Source: Drosophila miranda
Taxonomy: Eukaryota; Arthropoda; Insecta; Diptera; Drosophilidae
Length of the DNA stretch: 64,000 nt
Assembly (NCBI RefSeq): GCF_003369915.1
Contig: NW_022881603.1
Span: 6,989,249 to 7,053,248, forward strand
Direction: 5' to 3'
Below the pieces are notes generated by a model, which was given only the letters and a program-made list of their open reading frames with translations, was not told the origin of the DNA and searched no databases. This document shows positions 1-8,902 of the stretch, in pieces. Each line of letters opens with the position of its first letter. Positions within the stretch are counted from its first letter, which is position 1. The translations under genes and the position numbers were made by a program.

Positions 1-24
1 CTTAAATAAAAATTGTAAATTTTA

Positions 25-729
25 CTATTCCTGGATGTACTTTTGGCGATATACGTAAAGTTTGCGAATCCATTTCTCCGTCTTAAGGTCAGGATTTCCA
101 AGGAACTGATAAACGAAAACATGACACATATTTGTGAGAAGAGGACGATAGAACCGAGAAAAGCAACTTACGTTGGGATGAAATATTACATCTTCGGTTT
201 GGACCGGGTTCGATGGATTCGGTACGGTCACCGTTTCGTTTTTCAGATCTATGATAACCTTCTCTGGAGCCTCACGATCTTTGGTGCTGAAGAAAGCTGA
301 CGGCTTGAAGGTATCCTCGTCTATCTTTTCCAAGGCCTTCTGCACTTTGGTATCCAGCAAATCGATGCCCTTGACGTTGCTAGCGAGAGGCGTTGAACGT
401 GAATTGCTCTCCGAACTCGGTGCTCTGGTTGTCCTTTGGGAGGCAGAGCGAGATTTGTTATAGTCCCGACTGCGACTCTTGCTGTGCCGGCTCCGGGAGC
501 TGCTTGGACTGCGTGGCGATGAGCTGCGCGACGAGCTGCGGCTACTACTACGACTACGCCTGTAGTACTTTTTAGATTTCTTCGACTTCTTCTTTTTGGG
601 TTTGGAGCTTTGCCGGCTGCTTCTGGTGGGGGACTTGGAGTGGTACCTTCGGTCGCGTTCTTTGTCGCGGTCCCGATCTCGCTCTCTTTCCCGGTCGCGG
701 TCTCTATCATGTCTTTCCCGTTCACGCAT
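25..729 (-). CDS. RS-rich nuclear protein, intact, two exons
   Basis: The N-terminal part (about residues 1-120) is RE/RD and RS dipeptide-rich with a Lys-rich stretch near residues 45-55, as in splicing-associated SR-related proteins. The rest is an acidic and hydrophobic conserved-looking tail. A 66-bp intron at 106-171 is predicted from GTAAGT at 171-166 and CAG at 108-106. It is in phase 0 and contains no stop, so the unspliced frame also stays open; splicing removes 22 codons that look non-conserved. The final exon ends at the stop at 25-27. No lesions are seen. A role in pre-mRNA splicing or nuclear speckles is inferred from composition only. I do not recognise the exact orthologue. Confidence 0.75.
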   Translation of the reverse strand: MRERERHDRDRDRERERDRDRDKERDRRYHSKSPTRSSRQSSKPKKKKSKKSKKYYRRSRSSSRSSSRSSSPRSPSSSRSRHSKSRSRDYNKSRSASQRTTRAPSSESNSRSTPLASNVKGIDLLDTKVQKALEKIDEDTFKPSAFFSTKDREAPEKVIIDLKNETVTVPNPSNPVQTEDVIFHPNVSCFSRFYRPLLTNMCHVFVYQFLGNPDLKTEKWIRKLYVYRQKYIQE

Positions 730-1486
730 TGTCTTTTTTTATTTATTTATTTTTGATTCTATTGTCGCTTGGCTCATGTACATAATAAATACAGTACACT
801 ACAAAAAGATATGAACAACAGGCAAAGCAGCACGGAAAATGCAACGAATGCAATGTAAAATGCACCCCATTTGCTTAATATAACTTGAAAAGATAACAAG
901 TCAATTTTGTCTTCAAGGTATATTATCCTCAAACGGCGAGGTGAGGTTCGTACGAAGTCTGCAACTTGCCTAGGCTATTTTTGCTCGTCGTCCCTACCCC
1001 TTTCTATGGGGTTGTTACACATCGATATTATATTATATATAATATCGATATTATATACTGTGTCTATCGACTGCCCTCTAAATTATAATATTACTGAATC
1101 CAAATTTAAATTTGGGCGCCAAAAACTAAAAAATTATATAAAGTAGCGCCCGTTACGATAGCTTCTTTTAGTAATGGATTTTTTAACTAGATCTGGGAGC
1201 GCTTGCTTAACAATTTGAACTTTCAGAAGGTCGTTGAAAATTCTGATAATACAATCTAATTACATGTAACCGCCAGTAGCGCAGCTATCAAGATTCACAG
1301 AGTGATAGCTGCACCACTTGTCGTGAGACTTGAAGCCACCTGTATTATCGCTTCTGGCAAATCGCTCATGAGTTTCCCAAACGACCTATCAGTCTTGTTG
1401 TATTGAACGTAGTTTCTGTGCGAAAATAGCCTGCCATAAATTTGCCCGCCCAAATCTTCCAGTCCTAATCAGATGTTCCTTGGGGG
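730..1486. other. Intergenic promoter region with AT-rich inverted repeat
   Basis: No convincing gene. Upstream of the RS-rich gene, an inverted repeat has perfect 12-base arms at 1021-1032 and 1038-1049 with a 5-base spacer; each arm ends in ATCGAT. A further ATCGA-type site follows near 1065. These resemble DREF/BEAF-type sites of housekeeping promoters. Short exact arms in AT-rich DNA could also be chance. Confidence 0.4.
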
Positions 1487-1496
1487 TATATAAAAG
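1487..1496 (+). promoter_or_regulatory. TATA box of the lipase
   Basis: TATATAAAAG lies about 59 bp before the lipase start codon at 1546, with a short 5' leader, as is common for gut-type lipase genes. Confidence 0.6.
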
Positions 1497-1545
1497 GTAT
1501 GAGTGGTCACACCATTTGGTAAAGTACCTGCACCTGTGATCAAAA

Positions 1546-2756
1546 ATGCTGGTTCCCCAAGTATTTCTGGGTCTTCTATGTCTAGGCCTGGCCACAGCCT
1601 TGCCCGCCGACGGCGGGCGGGTGAGCTCTGTGACAACGGTAAAAACGAATCTCTATATTATAATATCTCTGTATTATTCAGTTGACTCTAGTGAGAGCAC
1701 AAGGCTATGAGATTCAGGAGCATACTGTTCAGACGTCGGATGGATATATTCTCACCATGCACCGCATTCCATACTCCAAGAATACCGGCTACGATGGCGC
1801 TCGTCCTGTTGCCTTCCTCATGCACGGTCTGCTCTGCTCGTCCTCTGACTGGGTGATTGGGCGGTCCACACAGTGGCCTAGCTTACCTGCTTTCTGAGGC
1901 TGGCTATGATGTCTGGATGGGCAATGCTCGTGGCAACACCTATTCGAAGAAACATGCAACCCACACACCGCTGCTGCTGCCCTTCTGAAACTTCGAGTGG
2001 CATGACATTGGAATCTATGATCTGCCCGCCATGATAGACTACGTCCTATACGCCACGGGTGTAGATCAACCTCGTACGTGGGTCACTCCCAGGGCACCAC
2101 CGCTTTCTTCGTGCTCAACTCGATGATTCCGCGACTTAAGAGTCGCATACGCTCGGATGGAGCACATGGAGAGTCCCCTGGCCACCGTAGGAGATCCTCT
2201 GTTGGGACAACCAAATGCCTTTGTTGAGCTATTCGGCAGTATGGAGTTTCTGCCAAACACTCAGCTCATGAATTTGCTGGGCGCTGTATTGTGCAGTGAT
2301 CAGGCTATATCCCAGGTTATCTGCACAAACAGCCTGCTCCTCATGGGCGGCTGGAACTCGCCATATTTGAACAAGTCAATGATCCCAGAAATAATGGCCA
2401 CCACGGCAGGCTGTTCGGTGAACCAGATCTTCCACTATCTGCAGGAGTACAATTCGGGATATTTCCGTCTATTCGACTACGGTTCGACCCGAAACAAGAA
2501 GGAGTACGGCTCCAAGGCTCCACAAGATTACAATGTGGAGGGCATAAACGTTCCCACATACCTTTACTACAGCGACAACGACTACTTTGCCAGTTTAATC
2601 GATGTGGATCGTCTTCGCTACGTAATGGATCCGAATTCCCTGAAGAGTGCGTGTCGCCTACCCGAGACTAAATGGAATCATTTGGACTTCCTGTGGGGCC
2701 TGAATGTCAAGGAAATACTTTATGACCGAGTGATCAATGACATAAAGAATGCGTAA
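1546..2756 (+). pseudogene. Acid (lysosomal/gastric-type) lipase, broken
   Basis: Exon 1 (1546-1620) encodes a signal peptide beginning MLVPQVFLGLLCLGLA. The intron is probably 1621-1681 (GTGAGC...TTCAG); a later donor at 1639 is also in phase. The family is clear from HGLLCSSSDW near 1826, GHSQG at 2081-2095 (nucleophile Ser), YSDNDY near 2567 and WNHLDF near 2671 (catalytic His). The frame changes near 1857 (2 to 0), near 2068 (0 to 2) and near 2153 (2 to 0, with a few codons missing), and TGA at 1986-1988 replaces an expected Trp. The C-terminal third is open for 199 codons. The promoter and signal peptide remain, so decay is probably recent. Sequencing indels are an alternative for single shifts but not for the nonsense codon and missing codons together. 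Confidence 0.85.
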
Positions 2757-2957
2757 GCATGTGTTGAAAATAAAACTTAAGATCGTGATAATTAGAATTC
2801 AAAACAACAAAACACTTTTCAACTATTTAAGCAATGGGTTTAATTACTGATGCGGTGATATTTGATAAGGGGTCATAAATACAATTTAAATTGTCGGTAT
2901 TTCACCGTGACATAACACAAGCCAAACAGCGTTTTATTTGTTTCAAATTATCGTTAT
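2757..2957. other. Lipase 3' flank
   Basis: AATAAA at 2769-2774 lies 13 bp after the lipase stop and is a likely polyadenylation signal. The remainder is AT-rich and ends with TTAT (2954-2957), the target duplication of the adjacent retrotransposon. Confidence 0.5.
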
Positions 2958-3152
2958 TGTAAGATATGAATATTAGTTTATAAGATTTGAATATTAGTTT
3001 AAGATTTACTCATCGATAATATTATAAGAAATACCAATGTACTCGATATATCGATACTTGTCCTCGACATCGATATGCGAACACACATTCATTCGAATAC
3101 GACGATCAAGAAAGAAGAACATATAATAAAACCGTGCTATTAAAAGTTTACA
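2958..3152 (+). repeat. 5' LTR of Gypsy-type element
   Basis: 195 bp, TG...CA. It contains AATAAA near its 3' end and several CGATA/TATCG sites at about 3013-3075, including one TATCGATA, a match to the DRE/BEAF motif. Confidence 0.9.
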
Positions 3153-3189
3153 TATCAGGTGTGGGGTTTGCCCAAAAAAAACCTCTGTG

Positions 3190-4473
3190 ATGAACTATGC
3201 AGACATAAGAGCGAAAACCAAAAGTGAACTTAGGGACATATTGCGTAGGCAAAACGTATATATTGATCAAGATGCCAACATACACCAATTACGTACAGCA
3301 GTAAAAAAAATCATGGAAGACACGCATGAGCTAGGAAATACGGCGCCAAGCGCAGACGAGACTATGCAGGCAGACATTTTTGCAGTCCCGGTTGAGCGCG
3401 AGATTGAAAGAGACAACCGTAGTGCACAACACGCAGTAAAAGCGGCGCCAGAAGAATATGGTGAAAATGTGCAGAAGGCTCGAGAAGCATTCATGTTGCG
3501 ACAAGACAACGCTTGTTTGAAATTGACCATGCGATCAGATGAATACGAAGAAGAATCGCGCCGTTTGCAGCAGTTGGAACAATTGTACGTTTCTCGCAAG
3601 CGCTTAGCTGATCTCAAATTAAGCATATTGAAAACGGAGAAAGAGGCTATGGAGTTGGAAACGCCGAGAGATTGCATCGACTTGACACACATTGAGGCGT
3701 TGATGCGTCCATTTTCTGGAGATGACGACCATGCTGTAACCAGTTGGATAAGTAACTTTGAGGACATTATGAATTTCCATGGTGTATCCGAGTACAAATG
3801 CTGGATATTAGCGAAGCGGCTGCTATGCGGATCGGCGAAGGCGTACATCGACCATGTGGCGCCTTTGACTTGGCAATTGATGCGAGCAGAATTGCTCAAC
3901 GTCTTTGAGCAGAAAGTGACAGCGTGGGACATTGGAAAGCGACTGGAGGCACGGAAAATTGCAAATAATGAAAGCGCATTGCAATATTTCGTAGCAATGT
4001 GCAGCATAGCGTCGCAAGCAGACATGGCCACGAGCGATGTGGTCAAATTCATCGTAGAGGGACTGCAGGACAAGACGGGCATGGCAGCATCCATGCTATA
4101 TTGCAGCACACTCAACGAGTTGCGTGACAAGATGGTCACCTATGATAAGGTCAGAAGAGCTCCTGGCGTCGTAGCAATTCGTAGCGAAGGTATGACAAAG
4201 GGAAAACTAAATGTGAGTATGGCAGTTGGGCAGCAGCAAGGTGGTGGCGCAATGCGTTGCTACAACTGTCGGCAATTTGGGCACGTTATGAAGGAATGCA
4301 GTCAGCCAAAGAGACCGGATGGGGCATGTTTTAACTGTTGGAGTACCAGCCACCTATATTCGCAGTGCCCGAAACGAAAGATGGCCACTAGGGTAGCTGC
4401 AGTTCAAGATGAGGAGCGACCAGGAGAAAAAAACAACGACGATTTAGCGGCTGTCCAGTTAATCACTTTATGA
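3190..4473 (+). CDS. Gag of Gypsy-type element
   Basis: 427 codons starting at ATG 3190. The N-terminus is helical and charged. The central part (residues about 155-330) resembles the retrotransposon gag capsid region of Ty3/Gypsy elements. Two zinc knuckles lie near the C-terminus: CYNCRQFGHVMKEC at about 4258-4299 and CFNCWSTSHLYSQC at about 4327-4368 (C-X2-C-X4-H-X4-C). It would coat the element RNA in virus-like particles. The frame is intact and ends in TGA at 4471-4473 followed by C; pol continues in the same frame. Confidence 0.88.
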   Translation: MNYADIRAKTKSELRDILRRQNVYIDQDANIHQLRTAVKKIMEDTHELGNTAPSADETMQADIFAVPVEREIERDNRSAQHAVKAAPEEYGENVQKAREAFMLRQDNACLKLTMRSDEYEEESRRLQQLEQLYVSRKRLADLKLSILKTEKEAMELETPRDCIDLTHIEALMRPFSGDDDHAVTSWISNFEDIMNFHGVSEYKCWILAKRLLCGSAKAYIDHVAPLTWQLMRAELLNVFEQKVTAWDIGKRLEARKIANNESALQYFVAMCSIASQADMATSDVVKFIVEGLQDKTGMAASMLYCSTLNELRDKMVTYDKVRRAPGVVAIRSEGMTKGKLNVSMAVGQQQGGGAMRCYNCRQFGHVMKECSQPKRPDGACFNCWSTSHLYSQCPKRKMATRVAAVQDEERPGEKNNDDLAAVQLITL

Positions 4474-7400
4474 CTTCCGTTTGGTGTACAAAGAGGCGTC
4501 AGTATTTTTAGTCTATTTGATACAGGTAGCCCGGTAAGTTTTATTCATAAGTCTTTGATACCGAAGTCGGCTATAGTTGAAGCCTATAATGAAGTTAGGA
4601 AATACTATGGACTAGGAGGACAACCAATTCCCATATGGGGAAAATTTAAGTGCCATATTGAATTTTGCACAAAGAAATATATCGTTTTATTAAACATCGT
4701 AGATGATAACATGCTGCCTTTGCCGGTATTGTTGGGACGCGATGCCCTTAAAGTTATTGAAGTAAAATTAGTTCATAAGAAAAATATCAATGCGAAGCAA
4801 CACACACCATTAAGCTCGTTGAAGCAAAAAGCTATTAGTTTAACCTGCGCGTCTTTATTCACCGAACGTAAAAATAATATTAACATAAGACTATATGATA
4901 AGTTAGATGGTAATCAATCAGAAAGAAGCGAGCTTATCAAACGTTCTAATCCATTTAAAAATCAGACACAAGAAAACTCAAGGAATGACAAAATGGCCAT
5001 CGAGAATATGAATCAAGGCGACGAATTCAGTAACTTTTGTGCGTCGGTAGAGATTGATGAAGAGGAACATATTAACGTAGGTTTCGAATTTGGCCTCAGA
5101 AAAGTGTAGGGAAGTTATTAAGACATACTATTTACACAAAGAATTTGACTTTAAAGCACCACCAAAGTATCAGATGCAGATTCGTGTAACAGAAACAACA
5201 CCATTTCATTGTACTCCTCAGGAGAACTTCGAATGTGTGTCGATTACCGTGGTCTGAACAAACGAATTGTTAAAGATAATTTCCCATTGCCCCTTATTGA
5301 GGACTGTCTTGAGTTTTTAGAAAACAATTGCTGTTTTTCCATTATAGATTTGAAAAGTGGGTATCATCAAATAGGCGTAGAAGAAAAATCAGTTCCGTAT
5401 ACATCGTTTGTGACACCGCAAGGACAGTATGAGTACTTGAGAATGCCCTTTGGGTTAAAAAATGGATCCGCTATTTTTCAGAGATTTATTTCGGAGCTCT
5501 TGAGAGACTTTATTAGGAACAAAAGCATTGTAGTGTACATGGATGATATATTAGTAGCGACTAAAACAGTTGAAGAACACATGGATATCTAAAAAAGTGT
5601 AGGTTTGTCAATCGAAACATCGATTTCCTGGGGTATAAAGTTAATCAAAACGGAATAGTTCCTAGTGATTCCCATATTGAGGCCTTGAAAAAATACCCAG
5701 TCCCTCAAAATGTAAAAGCACTGCACTCATGCTTGGGATTCTTTTCGTATTTTCGACGTTTCATGTTGTCATTTGCGACGACAGCTAAGCCCTTGGTGCA
5801 GTTGTTAAAAGAAGGTGGTCCGTTTCCCATGAATAGAGAACAGGTGAAGACGTTTGAAACTCTTAAGAATGCGTTGGCAAATCCTCCGGTATTAGCCATT
5901 TTTAGCCCAAATAGAGAAACGGAATTACATACAGACGCAAGTTCATACGGTTATGGCGCAATACTGATGCAAAGACAAGATGATGGGAAGATGCACCCTG
6001 TGTCCTATTATTCCGGCAAAACAACAGAAAGAGAATCACGTTATCATAGTTTCGAACTAGAGACATTGGCTATAATTTATGCATTGAGGCGTTTTAAAGC
6101 ATATTTGGAGCATAGGTCCTTCAAAATAATCACGGATTGTAATTCGTTAGTACAGACGTTAACCAGAAAGTCAATTAGTCCTAAGATAGCACGGTGGTCC
6201 CTAGAGTTAGAGAACTATGATTACTCCATTATGCACAGACCTGGAGCCAGTATGGCGCACGTTGATGCGCTGAGCAGACAAGATCAAGTGACGAATATGT
6301 TAGAGGATGGTTATAGAGTCAAATACGGTTTAGAAAAGTCTAATTTAGAAAAAGATGAGAGTAGAAAGCAATATACAAGGAATAGTGTAAGTAGAGACAA
6401 CCCTGGTAGTGAGCATAGAGGTACCGTAGAGAACCCTGTGATTAAGTGTAGAGAATTAAATATCAGTAGAGAGCGTAGTAGTACCGTACAGAACCCTGCG
6501 ATTGAGTGTGGAGAATCAAGTGCAGTAGGAAGTAGATTGGGAAATAGGTGGAAGTCTGATGATAGAGAGAACCTTGGTAGTGATTGTAGAGATAACATAG
6601 AGAATAGTGAATATAGGGAAGAGGATGGATCGAAGATTGAAATTAGAGATTTGAGCCAATGTAGAAGAAGCGTTAACGATGTGGTGGGGGGAGTAAAGTA
6701 CATTAGTAATAGGAATTCAGATAAAGAGAAAAAATGTGTTGAGGATACAGTAGAGAGGGACAAGTTAGAGTTTCAGGAGGAAAGATTACTAAAATCATTG
6801 ATAGTTGGGGTAGTAGGTGCAACGCCAGAAGATGTTGATTTGATATTGCAAACAGAACAGATGCGAGACAAGGAAGTAGTTAGGATTCGAAAAATGGTAG
6901 AGGATGGAATTGAAGTAGATTTTGAAATGATAGATGGTATTGTTTACAAGAGGAGTTGTGAAAACAAACTATGTTTCTATGTACCAATGTGTATGGAAGA
7001 GCAGTTGATAAGGCGGTCACACGAAAAACTAGGACATCTGGCCGCAGAGAAGTGCGTGAGTGACCTTTTGAGGACCTACTGGTTTCCGTCAATTAGAAGT
7101 AAAGTGGCAAGGTTCATCAGAAACTGTCTACCGTGTATACTACACTCGATGCCTAAAACAATCCATAACAGAACGCTCCATAGTATCCCAAAGTCGTGTG
7201 TTCCTTTTCATACCCTACATGTTGATCATTTGGGTCCGTTGCCGAGTATTAGATCTAAGCGAAAACACCTCCTTGTGGTAATAGATTCATTCACTAAGTT
7301 TGTCAAATTGTTCCCGGTTAATAGTAGCAGCACGCGGGAAGCGAAGGATGCCTTAAGTAAATATTTTGATTTCTATAGTCGCCCTACTAGGATAATATCA

Positions 7401-8078
7401 GATCGTGGGACCTGTTTCACCTCGTTAGAGTTCTCTAGTTTTCTGCAGGAGAGAGGGATAGAGCACATTAAGGTAGCTACAGGTGCACCGCAGGCGAATG
7501 GCCAAGTGGAGCGGGTGAATCGTGTTCTTACTCCTATGTTAGGAAAACTGTCAGAGCCCCTTGAGCAAGCCGATTGGTATAGGTTGATGAGCAAGGTAGA
7601 GCACGCCATTAATAACTCCGTTAACAGCAGTACGAAAAAGACACCTAGCACATTGTTATTTGGAATACCCCAGAAAGGACCCGTTGTAGATGAATTAACC
7701 GAATACCTAGAGGAGAAGTTAGCGTCAGAACTTAGAGAGTTGGAAACTATAAGAGAAATAGCAAGTGAGAACATACGGTTGTCGCAGAAAAGAAATGAGA
7801 AGATGTATGCCCATAAACATAGAGCCCCATTAAAGTATGAACCTGGTGACTATGTAGCAGTCCGGCATGTGGACACAACACCGGGGATCAATAAGAAGTT
7901 CGCACCAAAGTATCGAGGACCGTACAGGATCAATAGAGTATTGGATAATGATCGTTATGAGGTTGTCGACATTGAGGACTGTCAGTTGACGCAAATGCCA
8001 TTCCGAAGTATATTAGAACCAGCAAGGCTTAAACCCTGGGTAGAGTGTAAGGTTAAAACCATGGTCTCATGTTGTTAA
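4474..8078 (+). pseudogene. Pol of Gypsy-type element (PR-RT-RH-IN), broken
   Basis: It starts directly after the gag TGA in the same frame. The aspartic protease has FDTGSP at about 4519-4536. A one-base shift lies near 5083-5088, leaving TAG at 5107 in the old frame. Sequence expected between the protease linker and reverse transcriptase is missing near 5210, and more is missing near 5590 after YMDD (about 5536-5547). The frame from 5685 to 8078 is open. It holds RNase H (HTDASSYGYGA, TDCNSL), a long hydrophilic linker (about 6300-6790), the zinc-binding integrase N-terminus and an integrase core with D at 7224-7226, D at 7401-7403 and E at 7509-7511 (D,D35E). The integrase looks complete but reverse transcriptase does not. 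Confidence 0.88.
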
Positions 8079-8184
8079 TCGATGAAATAGTATGTTAAGT
8101 AAGACAATACCGAATAAGAAATGTTTAACCAACTGTATGCCTTAGTGTGTAGATCGTGGGCGATCTGTAGTCAGGTTGCCCGAA

Positions 8185-8379
8185 TGTAAGATATGAATAT
8201 TAGTTTATAAGATTTGAATATTAGTTTAAGATTTACTCATCGATAATATTATAAGAAATACCAATGTACTCGATATATCGATACTTGTCCTCGACATCGA
8301 TATGCGAACACACATTCATTCGAATACGACGATCAAGAAAGAAGAACATATAATAAAACCGTGCTATTAAAAGTTTACA
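8185..8379 (+). repeat. 3' LTR of Gypsy-type element
   Basis: Direct repeat of 2958-3152 with no difference seen by eye, ending at the TTAT target duplication. This implies recent integration. Confidence 0.9.
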
Positions 8380-8447
8380 TTATATATGTTTCGTTCTTTT
8401 GAAAATGCGGTATTTTTTGAGATATGCGCAAAATAAACACTGCTTAG

Positions 8448-8782
8448 TATCGATAAGTGACTTTCGACTACTCCAATGATTATCCTTTGCGTTTTTTTGT
8501 TTTGACCTATTTCGTTAAAACCTTTTTTTATCCAAAATCCAATAAAAGCAAGTGTTGAATATAAACCAGACAATTATAAAATAGATTCACTAATCGGATA
8601 AAATTATGTGGGCATGGCTAAATATTCTATCTAGCTAGTAATATTTGATGGAATATTAAAATCGAGGAATATGTAAAATATAACTTGAATTAGTCAGTAT
8701 ATTTACGGTATATTTTGAAAATGAGACGGTATATTTCTGAGGGTGGGACCGTATATGCCATATACTACCCGCGGTCATACTG
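8448..8782 (+). promoter_or_regulatory. row: Housekeeping-type promoter of row
   Basis: A perfect DRE (TATCGATA) lies at 8448-8455. Three copies of a GTATATTT core lie at 8693-8704 (full match to Ohler motif 6, KTYRGTATWTTT), about 8705-8715 and about 8726-8736. An Ohler motif 1-like GGTCATACTG (one mismatch) lies at 8773-8782. This combination is known from TATA-less Drosophila housekeeping promoters. The row start codon is at 8903. Confidence 0.6.
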
Positions 8783-8902
8783 GCCACAGGTACACCCACG
8801 ACAAAAAACCTAATCCAATACGGAAAATAATTTATTTTCGCTTAAAATTGATCTAAAAAACGCCATATCTTGGCCAGTGGTCGTGTTAAGTTAATCCCCA
8901 AG

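Larger units (their letters stand above)
2958..8379 (+). mobile_element. Gypsy-type LTR retrotransposon, internally deleted
   Basis: Two 195-bp direct repeats (2958-3152 and 8185-8379) start TGTAAG and end TTACA and appear identical by eye. They are flanked by TTAT at 2954-2957 and 8380-8383, a 4-bp target duplication. Between them are gag with zinc knuckles, then protease, reverse transcriptase, RNase H and integrase in Gypsy (Ty3) order, with no env. The leader between the 5' LTR and the gag ATG is only about 37 bp, and I cannot find a standard TGG-type primer-binding site. No clear polypurine tract precedes the 3' LTR. Pol carries several deletions, so this copy needs help in trans. Confidence 0.92.

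Noticed and set aside
3153-3189. Primer-binding site for the Gypsy-type element
   Set aside because: The only TGG-start candidate (TGGGGTTTGCC, near 3162) does not match a tRNA end that I know and is not adjacent to the LTR, so I left it unannotated.
3267-4139. 290-codon minus-strand ORF opposite gag
   Set aside because: Shadow of the gag reading frame with no recognisable domain.
8141-8184. Polypurine tract before the 3' LTR of the Gypsy-type element
   Set aside because: The sequence before TGTAAG is mixed and pyrimidine-containing; no tract is convincing.
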